From contig NC_082412.1 in the NCBI RefSeq assembly GCF_004011695.2, positions 1,426,001-1,490,000 on the forward strand: 64,000 bases of DNA. Reading direction: 5' to 3'. The position numbers were made by a program, and so were the translations under genes. Numbering within the stretch: position 1 is the first letter of the stretch; every line of letters starts with the position of its first letter. Positions 1 through 11,369 of the stretch are shown here, one piece after another. The stretch is from Ascochyta rabiei. Taxonomy: Eukaryota > Ascomycota > Dothideomycetes > Pleosporales > Didymellaceae. The notes under the pieces are model-generated. The model was given only the letters and a program-made list of their open reading frames with translations, was not told where the DNA came from and did not search any database.

Positions 1-1403
1 TCGTCGTTGGGGTGCAATCCATTATCTATACTCCGGATCAGAATGTTGCGTCAGCGTGGGACTCTTTCACGGCGAAGACAGGAGGTGGGTTTAGCGCCAA
101 TATCGACTCGACCCTGCCATATCTTGTGCTCCCCGAAAACATTTGCGCCCTGTTCCAGGAAAAGTTTCGATTGCAGTATGACGAGGACCGGAATCTATAC
201 TTTGTGAACTCTTCTTCACATGACGCAAACAAACAACAGAACGCAAAAGTGATCTTCAACATCGGAGCCGGCCCCAGGACAAGTTACAACTACACAAGCA
301 TTGCGCTGCCGTATGCAGCATTCGATCAACAGATTGGTTCTGAGACTGGAGAGAACTTCACGAATTATTTCCCAATCAAGAAATCGAAGAATGGCATCAG
401 TACTCTGGGCCGTACATTCCTCCAGGAAGCATACATATACGTCGATTACGAACGCACCAGCTTTACAGTTGCACCAGCTCACTATTCAGACCCCATGCCG
501 AATGCCAACATCAAAACAATTTTGAACACAACATATGTGCCTCCGGGATCGACAAACACATCAAAATCGGGTGGAGGAATGGCTCCGGGAGCCATTGCGG
601 GGACTGTTGTTGGCATCGTTGCCGCGTTCGTAATTGCAGGAATCATTACCTTTTGTTGGTGGAGAAAACGAGAGAAAAAGGCAGAAACCGATGGAAACCC
701 TCAAGATACCGCGCACATTGACCCAACGCTGGCAGGCCAGGAGATCAGGTACCGGCGTGTGTCTGAACTCACAGGCTCCGATGTACCAAGCTCTCCAAAG
801 ACTCACCTCGGTGGTTACTACACAGCCGACCACAAGTCCATTCCGCCGATTAGCGAGATGTCTCCAGACAGCCCGCCGGTTGAGCTGTACAGTCCACCAC
901 CAGAAAGTGCAAGTGACGTTGATGGTGCTCGCGACTACTTTACTGTTGGCAAGCCTCACAGGCGAGGCGCGCAAAGAGATCGCGCATCATCTGGCCAGAA
1001 CTCTCCTGGTACACCCATAGCTGAGCTGCCAGGCGATGAAGGCCAGTTCCATACACAAGTCACACAGATTGATGGTGTGAGTCCGCTCACCAGCCCGCGG
1101 CAAAGCCATGGGCCCAGCGACATATCTCTATCGAAGAACATCGACGAGAGGCTGGCAAACCAAAAGAAAGATGTAACGAGGCCGACGCATCCTGCAGAGA
1201 CTGCACGTGCGGATGCCGCAGTGGGTCTTGAGAGCGAGGCACAAACTGAAGATGCCATGGACGCTGCAAAAGAGCGACGCCCCTCCCACCAGAGAGGACT
1301 CAGCGACAACACAATCGCGAGCGACAGCACAGCCGTGTCTCAACCCACGCCCGAGGAGGAAGAGCGCTGGGCAAGAGAGCCAAGACGGCCATTTTCTGAA
1401 TGA
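1..1403 (+). CDS. aspartic-protease-like single-pass membrane protein, 5' truncated
   Basis: The gene runs in from the left edge, so its start is missing. The frame is open from base 3 to the TGA at 1401-1403. The first ~170 visible residues look like the C-terminal lobe of an A1 (pepsin-type) protease: a motif IDSTLPYLVLP at about 102-134 where the second catalytic Asp-Thr/Ser-Gly normally sits, then GRTFLQEAYIYVDYERTSF, the conserved last strand of the fold. Here the motif reads Asp-Ser-Thr, so the Gly is replaced; a catalytically weak or dead protein is possible. A Ser/Gly-rich stalk precedes one transmembrane helix (about 588-660) followed by basic residues (WWRKREKK), giving an extracellular lobe and a ~240-residue Ser/Pro-rich cytoplasmic tail. 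The tail suggests signalling or sorting but has no domain I recognise. Family call is fairly secure; function is not. Confidence 0.75.
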   Translation, partial: VVGVQSIIYTPDQNVASAWDSFTAKTGGGFSANIDSTLPYLVLPENICALFQEKFRLQYDEDRNLYFVNSSSHDANKQQNAKVIFNIGAGPRTSYNYTSIALPYAAFDQQIGSETGENFTNYFPIKKSKNGISTLGRTFLQEAYIYVDYERTSFTVAPAHYSDPMPNANIKTILNTTYVPPGSTNTSKSGGGMAPGAIAGTVVGIVAAFVIAGIITFCWWRKREKKAETDGNPQDTAHIDPTLAGQEIRYRRVSELTGSDVPSSPKTHLGGYYTADHKSIPPISEMSPDSPPVELYSPPPESASDVDGARDYFTVGKPHRRGAQRDRASSGQNSPGTPIAELPGDEGQFHTQVTQIDGVSPLTSPRQSHGPSDISLSKNIDERLANQKKDVTRPTHPAETARADAAVGLESEAQTEDAMDAAKERRPSHQRGLSDNTIASDSTAVSQPTPEEEERWAREPRRPFSE

Positions 1404-2301
1404 GGAAGGCATGATTACGGTTAACCAGTTCGGATGCCTTGATGTCTTATTCCTGTTCCTTCGTTGTTCGTTCACTGTCGGCACTCGGATGAACACATGT
1501 CACTCCCAGGGTGGTCTTTGCGAAGTTGCATTACGATCAAGTGTTTGATACTCACTAGTACGCTCTTTACGACGAGATGTAATATCATGTTATCTAGTAT
1601 TGATGACGGTTTGATCCTGAAGGTAACGCGATGATCTCAGTGGTGCGATGGCTTCCAGCTTACTAGACCGCGGCAGAGTAGCTGAACACCCAAAGCGTGC
1701 GCTTCCGATGTGCGATTCAAGACATGGGTAGCCTTGGATGCCCTATATACCGCGAGGCAAATCAGGCTCAAATGGCCAACAAGCGAGAGTCGGCGAGTCG
1801 TGAAATAGGACCCGGTACATTGTCAATGTTCGCATTTGCGTTTCAAAGGCAAAACCCCGAGTCATTGTAGAGGGCACACGAGTAGCTACGGGAGCTGCTC
1901 GTACCGTCCGACTGTTGAAAAATAGGTCTGGACTCGAGGTGAGAGCTTGGAGCAACAGGGGTACTCCGTGTAAGGTCACATGAGAGGCGTAAGGCCACAT
2001 CATCAATGATTCGGCAATCAATATTGATATCGACGTCTTGAAGGCTGCTGTCCACGTCGGGTCAGCAAGAGGCCGGATGCATCTGATGAGAATTCTAGCT
2101 GGCTGATCTGCGGTGGCTAAATTAAGTGCAACAAAGTGCTTTCCGCCGTGCCTGTAATCGGTGAGACGAACACGGTTAATTCGCGGGTATGGTAGAAATT
2201 GATCAGCGTGGTGCTATTGCGCCACTTTTAGGTAGTATTGTAGCCATGCCTCGTCATTGATACTTCCATGGATGCACTGAAGCAAGACCTCGAGGGTTCT
2301 G
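1404..2301. other. intergenic, no gene seen
   Basis: Short open frames on both strands have no recognisable protein features. The two flanking genes converge here, so it holds both 3' ends. Nothing else stands out. Confidence 0.6.
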
Positions 2302-4171
2302 TCATTGGTTTTTACGCTTTTGTATGTATTGTATCGTCCCGGTGCCGCTTTGTCCGTGTGTGCGATCTGTCGGCTGATTGGATGCGTGCTCGCTGTAATC
2401 GGTATGCTTGCTCTGGTTCCGCACTGCTTCAGGCATTGGAGGCACGTTCGATGCGCTCGTCATGTGAGTCGCGTATGAGGCTGGCATTTGGCCAGTGAGA
2501 TGTGGATACGGCCCAGCACTTGGTGCTGATATACATTCTCGTTTGGACAATCGCGAAGGAGGCTCAGAATATTGGCGGAAAGGGACTGTCTGCGGTGGTT
2601 GCTGTGTATATGGCAGAATGAGCGGCCTCTGTCCCTGTTGGACTCCTTCAGGAGATCGACCAATGTTTGCGAAGAGGCTGTAAGTGGGGCCCGTGTCCAA
2701 AAAGGCCAGTGGCCACTTTGTGGCTGGCAACCAGCTCTTGTCGACAACATCATGACAAGCCTTCATCAGCCGATAGCCCCACCCGTCCATGAACCAGTAA
2801 CGAGGCTCAGCTGCGAACAGCATGGTAGCGTAGTACATCAGTATTACGAGTGCTCCTGAGTGTCTCTGTCGAACAGCTGCAAGAAAGTTGCCATCAAGGT
2901 GAAGTGGCCAGAAGAATAGAAACCGCAATTCCCGGTTGTCTACCCGGGGAGGGCTCGCTAGCTTTAGCACAGGCTCGAAGTGAGCGATGACGCCTAGGTA
3001 TCCAGAACGCTCTTGTTCGGACAACTCGGGCTTAGTTTCGATGAACGAGACCAAATTCGAGATACGCTGTATAAGTTCCTGGAGCAACGGTTGCGACGGA
3101 GTAGATTCCAGTGGGTCGCGAAACATTGGGCCAAGGAATGAATCCAACACATGGACGTGCGCAAGTGCCAGCACGTTGCCCATGCCTTGCATAAGCGAGA
3201 ATATATCCAATATACCATCAATGGCGGACGGGGGCGAGGGTATGTCTGCACAGCTTGCCTCGAATCCAGTTGAGGCGAAAACCCCTAGGGTGAGGAGCGT
3301 CGAGGTGGCAACGATAGCGGGTACCTCACCCGGAACGATATCTTGAAGTTTCGGTCGCATTCCTTTGATGGCAAGATCCTGATGATGGATAGCCAAGGTA
3401 TAATACTCCTTGCGCAGGTCAGGAATCTGTGATGCTTTATGAAAAGCCGCGAGCGCAAGGATCTCATGCATCAGGAATGTGTGGGTGACAGAGTGTTTTG
3501 GAGCATCAACCCTCCAAGTGTATCGCATGTCCTCACGTTGCGACAATTCGCCGTAAGTGTCGATGGTCCAGTGATGCCTGGCTGAGTTTAGCATCGCCCA
3601 TCAAATACACTTAGGGCATACGAACATCAGCTCCACGTCTCGCACCCAAAAATCTATTTGATTGCTTGTAGGCTTGTGGATGAACGGCCTCAAGAAGGGA
3701 AACTGATCCGATTGCGAGTTTGGGGAGCTACCCTCTGAGGCCCCATCCCCAGGCTCCATCACTGAGGAGCTCAAGCCATGGTCGATAAGTAGAGACGGTG
3801 ACGACGTCGAGGAGCCCTGTAAGCCCTTCAGCGGCCTGTCATACCACATGATCGTGCATACCTACGGTTCTTGAGCGCTCGCTCGAGGGATGCTTTTCAC
3901 GCTTTAGAGCAACACTGCCAGTTGCGGACCCAGCGGTGGACGCGGGAGCTCCAGGAGGATCTGTAACAAGACTGCATTGTACACCGTGTCTTGCACAATT
4001 AGTACATGGCTTGAGCTCGTCGCACTATCCACGAATGAGTGTTGGGCTCTTGATCATCTGTAAAAAAATGGGATTGAATAGCTAGTCCCGGCTGCTCCTA
4101 CGCACCTTCACGTGGCGTGTCTTGCACTGCCGACAGCCCAATCGACTCTTCTTGTGGCCTAGGCGCGGCAT
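2302..4171 (-). CDS. Zn2Cys6 transcription factor, sterol-uptake-regulator type
   Basis: Predicted nuclear DNA-binding regulator of about 563 aa. Spliced model: exons 4171-4106, 4024-3866, 3816-3626 and 3577-2302 (introns 81, 49 and 48 nt). Exon 1 starts MPRLGHKKSRLGCRQCKTRHVK; exon 2 begins CDELKPCTNCARHGVQC. Together they give a perfect C-x2-C-x6-C-x5-C-x2-C-x6-C binuclear cluster that only appears after splicing. The third junction restores VELM-HHWTIDTYGELS, the usual entry to the C-terminal domain of Upc2-like regulators, followed by HTFLMHEILALAAFH. The donor GTTCGT of intron 3 is less common but gives the only frame-true join I found. The C-terminal ~110 residues are Pro/Ser/Gln-rich and look disordered. 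The start at 4171 is chosen because the basic patch and cluster follow at once; an in-frame upstream start is possible. Target genes are unknown. Confidence 0.82.
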
Positions 4172-5593
4172 TGGAGTTTCACGGACCAGTGAGGTGGCGC
4201 TGGAGCTCGCTCTCCGGCGATCTGGCTGGGTCCAACTCGATGCAGCCACTCGGCGGTGTCGTGGTGAAAAAGCGAATGCGAGGCGGGGTTGGAAGGTGCA
4301 GTGGGTCGACAATCTCTTCGCGCATGGGTGGCATTACGCTATGCCCAGTTTGCTACCGACGAAGACGGTTACAGAGTCAGTCTCAGTCGAATATGGACTG
4401 CTGACCGGAGCCGCGGATGCATGCTGATCCAAAACACAGTACATGTAGATCTCGTTCACGGTGCCTTTGTGACCCGAGGTCGCAAGTCTCGCAGGTCCAG
4501 CTGACTAATGAAGATCTGATACTAGCGCCAGCGACGCCATCACGTTGCTCGTCGCATCCCGAACTCCTAGTAACAAGCCAGCAACACCGATATACAAGCT
4601 TTAGCTACATCGTTGGAGCTTGCGTCGCGTATCAGTGACAGCGGGATTCCCCGCATGCAGGTATCCGCGCGCCATCACGTTGGCTTAGGCCGACGCCCTA
4701 GACATCATCGTCCCGCCGTCCTGGACTACCTACTCCAATCGCGAACAGATACAAAAGCTTACAGACCCCGGAGAAACGATACGATTACAGGCTCTCTCCA
4801 TCGATATTGGGCTCCGACTAGTATTTGCTTATGGCTAAGATCATGTACTGCAAATACAGGCGGCCTCAGTCTACAGCCATCCTCTACGACTTGGTTCGAT
4901 CTTTGCGATTCAACCAGTCCTACTGGAGCAAGCGAGCTGTTTTCGCTTGCCAACGTAGTCCTAGCCATGACACAGGACGCTAAGTTGTGTCTCGACATTG
5001 GCGCAGCGGCCAGCAGTGACAATGTGCAGCAGATGGAAGCTCGATCAAGGTAGGGGTGTGCTCTTCTTCGAGGTTGATTGTAGCACGATATCTGATGGAA
5101 GACTACACTGTGTAAGGCTTTGGTGACCACAACTTTGAGCTAGCGTTGTGCGATGATACAGATGCATGCGATTTGAGAGCCGATCGAATTGTTTACACGA
5201 AAGTAGCACCACGTTTCGGTCTCTTGTACAGCCCTAGCAAGAACCGACTCCTCCACATCCTCATACAATTGAGTGATTCTCCACGAGAATCTTGTGAGCT
5301 GAGTCGAAGAGTAATTACTGTGTAGGATCAGCATGTTCGCCGAGTCAGGTGCTAGCGCGATTGGACCCTTGAGCGACGTGCGCAAAGTGGCGTTCGTCAT
5401 CGTTCACGAACATTCCACTTGTCGTCACCACCGCTGCCTGCAACAGCCTTCGAACGGTGCTAAAAGCCTTGAGGCGCCTCACTGCCCACACCACAAACAA
5501 GCTGGCAGTGTGGCACTCTGACGCTCTTGAAAAATTGCTGCGCCCCTAGCGAACGTGCTCCGGACCAGATTGCACGGTCAAACAGCCGTCAAG
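4172..5593. other. divergent intergenic region, no gene seen
   Basis: This 1.4-kb space lies between the 5' ends of the Zn2Cys6 gene (minus) and the PPPDE gene (plus), so it must contain both promoters. Open frames here lack start context, splice sites or recognisable protein motifs. I see no strong TATA box or repeat. Confidence 0.5.
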
Positions 5594-7525
5594 ATGGATG
5601 TGCACCTCTACGTGTACGACCTTTCTCAGGTATGTTCTGCAAATGTGCAGTGGTGCTGCCGGTATCTTGATATGCGCTAGGGGGCTGACACAGTCAGGGT
5701 CTTGCACGTAGCATGTCGCGACAGTTTCTCGGAATCCAGATCGACGCCGTATACCACACATCGATCGTTCTCGAAGGCATAGAGTATTATTTTGGCGGAG
5801 GCATCCAGACGTGTCGAGCTGGCGCCACACATCACGGCCGTCCCATGGAGACAATCAAACTCGGACAGACGTCCTTGCCGCTCGAGGTGATTCTGGAGTA
5901 CTTGGAATCGCTGAAGACGATATACACAGCAGAGGTATGCGCCGTGCTTTGCGGCCTAGGGAGAAAGCGCTGACGAAGTCCAGTCATACGACTTGTTTCT
6001 GCACAACTGCAACAACTTCTCGAATGACTTTGCCATGTTCCTCGTAGGAAAGGGTATACCTGCGCACATCACCAGTCTGCCACAGGACGTCCTCAACACT
6101 CCCTTTGGTCAGATGCTCAGGCCTCAGCTTGATTCCATGATGCGACCGATTACACAAGCACCCACGCCTCAACCCGTTACGCCCGCACGACCACAGGCCG
6201 CTACGAGTTCACCTAATGGGGCAGCAAGTGCTGCGCCAACGAGCAACGGCAATGCCCTTGCAGCATACACAGGTCGTGTCAACAACGTCACTACGATCAA
6301 GGAGGTTGATCGGCTACTCGAGCTAGCCAAGGATCGTTGCGCTATCATCTTCTTCACTAGCGCAACCTGCGGTCCTTGTAAGCTTGTCTATCAACCTTAT
6401 GATGACCTGGCTGCTGAAGCAGGCTCCAAGTGCATCTTTGTCAAGATTGATTTCACACGCGCGGACCGTTCCATCAATGATCGCTACCCGGGCGTACGCG
6501 CAACGCCAACTTTCATCACCTACAGCAAAGGTTCAAAGCGGGACGAGTGGAGCGGAGCAGATCCTCGGCAGCTGCGCAGCAACGTAGAATCATTGATGAA
6601 TGCTACCTTCCCACCGCATCCACATCTTTCGCAGAGCACACCACATCTACTACGCCAAAGCCAGCGCCCCATCACCTTCACAAAGGTTCCACCGCTAGAG
6701 AAATTGGCAACAAAAATGGGCGATGCCGGCAAAGATCCTGCTGTCACATCGATAGTATCATTTATCAACGCTCGAGAGAAGTCTGGAGCGATGGAGGCGC
6801 CTTTGACACAATTACCACAGTTTGCAAGTTTTTTGAGGAACAGCACCTCCCAACTTTCGCCAGACTTGCTTTTCACCACATTCGACCTGCTCAGAGTCGC
6901 CCTTACAGACATACGTGTTGCTGGGTTCTTCGCTGAGGAGCATAAAGGTGCTACTGGCACACCAGCAACGGTCCACCACTTACTTACTCACGTCGAGAAA
7001 CTGGGCGAGTCGGCACCATACCCACTGCGTCTCACTACCTTGCATCTAGCGTGCAACCTTTTCAACTCCCCGCTTTTTGTCTCTCACCTGCTCTCGCCGC
7101 CTCTCTCGTCAACACTCATTTCCATCCTCACAACCTCTCTCCTAGATGATACGCACCCGGCGCTCAAAGCGTCCGCGCTTAGCCTAGCCATGAATCTAGC
7201 GTCTTCGAATCATCAGATCCGGATGAAGAAGTATGGCGGCAATGTCACACACACGCTCTCGTCAGGATCTGAACTTGAGGAATCTGAACAGACTGAGCTG
7301 CTAGCTTCCCTGCTTGAGACAATAGGCACCGAGGAAGAGTGGAGTGAGAACAAGAAGATGGCCATCATTACTACGGGTTGGCTTGCTTATGGTGCAGATA
7401 TGGACGGTGAGCTGAGGGATCTCTGGCGCGTTATGGACGCTGCCGGGACAGTGGGCAAAATTCAGCCAAAGACCGCGGAAGATAGACTGCTGGTGAAGGA
7501 GGTGCACAAGATTTTAGAGGCATAG
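5594..7525 (+). CDS. PPPDE peptidase-thioredoxin-PUL domain protein
   Basis: Three exons (5594-5629, 5698-5934, 5984-7525; introns 68 and 49 nt, all phase 0) encode 604 aa. Residues ~1-140 form a PPPDE (DeSI-type deSUMOylating/deubiquitinating) peptidase: [13 protein letters not shown] start, catalytic His32 in AVYHTS and Cys100 in [12 protein letters not shown] Pro/Ala/Ser linker leads to a thioredoxin domain (~185-310) with the redox motif CGPC at 220-223. The C-terminal ~270 residues are a helical PUL domain, the part of PLAA/Ufd3 proteins that binds Cdc48/p97. The combination suggests a cytosolic or nuclear isopeptidase acting in ubiquitin/SUMO turnover with Cdc48, whose own gene lies at 55.6-58.3 kb here. 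Domain order is seen; the substrate is inference. The ATG at 5594 is the first in frame and follows a purine-rich context. Confidence 0.88.
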
Positions 7526-7965
7526 AGTACAGTTTGGCATAGATTAAATACCCATGTTGCAAATATACTATTATTGTTATTATTGATTATCATTGTTTAC
7601 AAGCTTGGTTAAGTCTCACCGTCCTAGGCGTTGTCTCTTCTTACACAGGAGACAGACCATAGCTAGCTAGCTCAACTCATTTTTGTAAGCCGTTGACGAG
7701 AAGTCTGGATCGAATTTGTCGACATGAACCATGCCACAGTTTTGTCTCATCTGACGACCTTTGCAACCCGCTTCCCGCCATCACCCAGTAGAAATACCAC
7801 AAATCGCTCGAATCCAATTATAAGCAAGCCTCAAGGCGACCCAAACCTCACCTGCCCGTCCCCACGAGCTCCCGCAAACGCACCCTCCCGCTCCACACCA
7901 TCAATCTCTTCGCACAGGAATCCGCAATTCAGTCTACGCTCCTACAGCTCATCAGCACCGCGACC
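7526..7965. other. convergent intergenic region
   Basis: Holds the 3' ends of two converging genes. The first ~80 bases after the PUL gene are AT-rich (TATTATTGTTATTATTG), as expected for a fungal polyadenylation region. No gene seen. Confidence 0.5.
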
Positions 7966-8439
7966 TCACAGCACTGAAAAGGAGGGAACGAAGTCACACA
8001 CCTGGCTTCTCCTCCCGCTTTGAAACCACGCTCCAACCTCACAGCCGACTCTATCCACATCGTCGTTTCCCTGCGAGCTCGCGGCGTCTGGAATGCGCCA
8101 CTGCGCGTCGCCGACTTGGAAGCTCAGGATGCCGGCTTCGGCGCTGCTGATGGTTAGACGCTGCTCTTCCAGTAGCCCTGCTACGGCGAAGGCGTGGGTT
8201 GGCGAGAGGCGCGTGTAGCTGTTGAACGCGGTGGGTGGACGGTGCGAGGCGACGTCGATGGTGAGGGCGTTTGCGTGGTCCGTGATGGTGGTTAGGTGGA
8301 TGTAAGTTGTTGAGTGCTGTTGGCGGTGGAGGAGGGTGAATGTGCATTTGTTGCTTTTGGGGGGCGAGGGAGAGGGAGAGGGAGAGGGGAGGATGTAGGC
8401 GGCTGTGAGGGTGTTGAGGAGGAGCGGGTGGAGGAACAT
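7966..8439 (-). CDS. small putative secreted protein
   Basis: A 157-aa single-exon frame starts MFLHPLLLNTLTAAYILPS, a plausible signal peptide, followed by a Ser-Pro repeat (SPSPSPSPP) and a compact region with three cysteines outside the leader. The middle (TFTLLHRQQHSTTYIHLTT, later SFQVGDAQWRIP) has alternating polar and hydrophobic residues typical of a small beta-rich secreted fold. No family recognised. It lies just upstream of the 3' end of the GH43 gene on the same strand, 266 bp away, so it has its own promoter. It could be a cell-wall or effector-like protein; that is inference from size and leader only. Confidence 0.55.
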   Translation of the reverse strand: MFLHPLLLNTLTAAYILPSPSPSPSPPKSNKCTFTLLHRQQHSTTYIHLTTITDHANALTIDVASHRPPTAFNSYTRLSPTHAFAVAGLLEEQRLTISSAEAGILSFQVGDAQWRIPDAASSQGNDDVDRVGCEVGAWFQSGRRSQVCDFVPSFSVL

Positions 8440-8704
8440 GGTGAGTGCTCTGTAGGCTTTTGTGATTGATTAATTGAGAGGAATGTCTTCGAGGGCTGTA
8501 GGTTCAAGGTATCGCTGAGTACTGTCTTGGTCATGTGCTCTGTATGCGGGGTCGGAGCTAGTCTTTTAGCCGCATACGTCAGACTGCACATGTCACTAGC
8601 TGTGTATCTTTCGACTTCAGATCTGATGAACCTCTCGAACTACAATGGCAAGTTTGGAGACGCTCCTGTAAGAGCAAAGGGTGGTAAGTGACTCTCGAGA
8701 CGGA

Positions 8705-10670
8705 TCAGGCGCGAGGCTCCTCTCGTACCTGTTCAAGCCCTTTGTACCGCCATCCAGAAATATAGGCTGCAAAAGCACGCTCTCCATACCGACCGTTGCT
8801 TGTAGCGTAAGCCCCTACCGTTGCTCCTATAACAACTCATTAACAATGTTGCTAGTTCGAGAGCGTGGAAGAGATACGTACCTGAGTATACAGGCACCAG
8901 TAAGTCACCCCTCGTCCACCCGAAGACTCGCGCCTCCCCATCAACATCTTCGCGCCCAGCTGGAGCAGCTGAGAATCTGTAGTGCGTAGTGTTCACGGCT
9001 TCGATCTCGAATCGTAGCTTCTGCCCTTTCCACGCTCCCGGCAGCTCAGTCAAGTCCTCCACCCACTTCATACTCTCCGCTCTTCGATAGGCCGTCGTGC
9101 TAATGCCGCCAAATCTGATATACGGCGCAGCCGGCCGTTCAGGAACGAATCTCGCACTGCCTTCAATCGGACCAAACTCGTTCTCCGAGAGTGGATACAG
9201 TGTTCCACTGGTCAAATTTCTCGGTACTAGAGTGCTCTTCATAACGATACCGATATCAAAGTGCTGGCTCTGATCCTGCATAATGCTTATGCCAGTTTCT
9301 TCTGAGTCACGCGAGAGCGCCGACCAGTCGATGTTGACGCTGAATCTGAAGCGCGTGTGTGCTTGGCGGCGGGAGATGTATGTTTGGCCCCGTCCCAGTG
9401 AGGAGTCACCGTCGAAACCAGTGAGATTAAGCATTGAGGAGTGAAGAGCAAGGGAGTTTTCGCGGCCGGATGGCGAGACGTCGTAGTTCTTCGTGTGTGG
9501 AATACGCCAGTGGAGGAAGTGTGATGGGATCTTGGTACCGGCGACGAAGTCGACATCATCATTGGCATCGACAAGCTGCCCGACGCCTTGCGATGGGATG
9601 ATCTCGAGATCAGGCAGTTGAGGGAGAGTGAAGTTGCCGGTCACAGTGCCCGATACATTGGTGAAGATGGGAAACTCGCCTTCTGGCCAGATGACAGAAG
9701 TGAGAAATGTTTCGCGGCCCATTGGAAAATTGGCATGATATGGATCGTCCGCGTAATTACCACCTGCTCGAACAGCAAGACCAGTAGCCCACCACTGGCC
9801 GAGCTTGTCTTGAAAAAGATCAACGTGACCAACGGCTTGGAAGTATGACTCTGTACTGTTGAAAGCCGTCAAGAGTGGATTGTCTAATGCGCCTTCATAC
9901 GGGCCGTGCAAACTTCGTGAGCGAGCCAAAGTAACCATGTGCTTTTCGCGTGTGCCGCCCTCGGCGAGCAAAACATAGTACCATTCGTCCTTCTTGTAAA
10001 CATGGGCTGCTTCAGGCGCAGCGCCACCAGTGCCCTTCCAGAGCCACTTGAAGGGTAGTGTGACCTCGCCAGTCGTCAGATTGACGGGTGCGTGCACAAC
10101 ACCAGAGGAGTTGAATGTGCTTGAGACCCAAGCTACACCGTTTTCATCCCAGAACGGGGAAGGGTCAATCCCAGGGCCGTAGTACTTTTGTTGTTAGTAA
10201 GACCAAGGGACGAGATGTTCAGGACATACATGAATGGGGTCATCCCACTCACCATACGGGTTTTTGGTGTTGAAGATGATGTTATCCCATCTAGTGAGGT
10301 TCTCTCGTGGTAGCGCCTGGTTTGCTAGAGTTGTCGTAATGGTGAATGTGTCATCTCGGTATCTCAACGTCGGTGCGTAGATACCACTCTGGCCTCGATT
10401 ATTGTAGGCCATGTATGGGAGCTGCTCTGGACGGCTCAACGCATTGGAAACAAGCCTCCAATGCTGCAAATCTCGACTTGCGTACACAGGTAGCCCAGGG
10501 AACCAGTTGAAGGTGGACGCTGTGCAGAAGAAGGTGCTGTTCCATTCCGGTACGTGTATACAACTTGGGTCTGGATGAAAACCTGGCAAGATGGGATTGG
10601 TTATGGTTGACTGTTGAGTTCTACCTAGATTAAGCAGCAGAAACTGCATAAGGGGCAAGTATAGACGCAT
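8705..10670 (-). CDS. secreted glycoside hydrolase family 43 (beta-xylosidase/arabinofuranosidase type)
   Basis: Three exons (10670-10230, 10184-8882, 8826-8705; introns 45 and 55 nt) give 621 aa. Residues ~1-18 are a signal peptide. The N-terminal five-bladed propeller opens NPILPGFHPDPSC with the general-base Asp34. Splicing of the first intron restores DPIHYYGPGIDPSPFWDENG with the pKa-modulating Asp154. The general acid is probably Glu205 in GGAAPEAAHVYKKD. A C-terminal beta-sandwich (LAHSSMLN to the end) is typical of the larger GH43 enzymes. The last exon replaces a frame that would otherwise run through an intron, and gives VYSGATVGAYATSN, the normal family ending. The enzyme should remove xylose or arabinose from plant hemicellulose outside the cell. 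Exact specificity cannot be read from the sequence. Confidence 0.9.
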
Positions 10671-11369
10671 GTTGTTCGTCCCGAAGGATATCTCTAAGGA
10701 GTCAAAACAGGCTGTACAGGATGGTCTTGCTGTTTCTAAGTAGTGTTATAAACAGTACCTCACCAGGTCTCTTGTCATGACAGTCAAGCCCTTGGCCGGA
10801 TACTTACTCCGAGGCACCATCCTCATTCGCCTTGATTGAGTGACGCGCCTACATATCCGCTCACTTACAGTCCAGGATCTGCAGGTAGATTCGATATGCG
10901 GGGTATCCTGCAGCATCGTATCCATGTCCTTGGCAAGTCTACCATCGTCAAAGTGCTGCTCCATCTTGACGTCAAGAGAACGACTTTATAGTTCCAAGGC
11001 GATGTCATATCGTAAAGGTGTCGTTGGACCGGTTGCTAGGGCTGCAAGCCGCGGTCGAAGCAAGGTTGCGGCATTTTAGTGCGGCTTGGCAGTTGTGAGG
11101 CTGGAACTGACATCAACATCTGGGTCCTCAAGTCTGGACAACGCAAGCTCGACATACCACTTCGGCGCTGTTCCCATAGACCTTTCGCGATATCTGACGT
11201 CTTGCGCATTCTTCCAGACTCGTCCAGTTTTGTTCTTGTAGAGCTCCGCAGCTAAGTACACAGCTCGGTCACGCTCCGCATCTCGAACCTCGTCATCAGA
11301 GAAGCTCCGACCCCCATCAGTCGTACCGTCTCTTCGCTCCACACCCCGGCCACCCACTCTACATACACA
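10671..11369. other. divergent intergenic region between GH43 and YPT7
   Basis: Contains the promoters of the GH43 gene (minus) and YPT7 (plus). A TTTATAA element on the minus strand lies about 76-83 bases before the GH43 start (10746-10753). A possible short spliced open frame at 10675-10964 is listed separately. Otherwise nothing recognised. Confidence 0.45.
10675..10964 (-). other. possible small spliced open frame, very uncertain
   Basis: An ATG at 10964 opens a 32-codon frame (MEQHFDDGRLAKDMDTMLQD...) that runs directly into GTAAGT, and a second GTAAGT follows about 65 bases later with a CTGTC/TGAC branch-like element and an AG. Two consensus donors in so short a space are unusual by chance, but the first intron would be only ~38 nt and the product has no recognisable feature. 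It would also overlap the GH43 promoter. It could equally be the leader of a longer transcript or chance. Confidence 0.15.
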
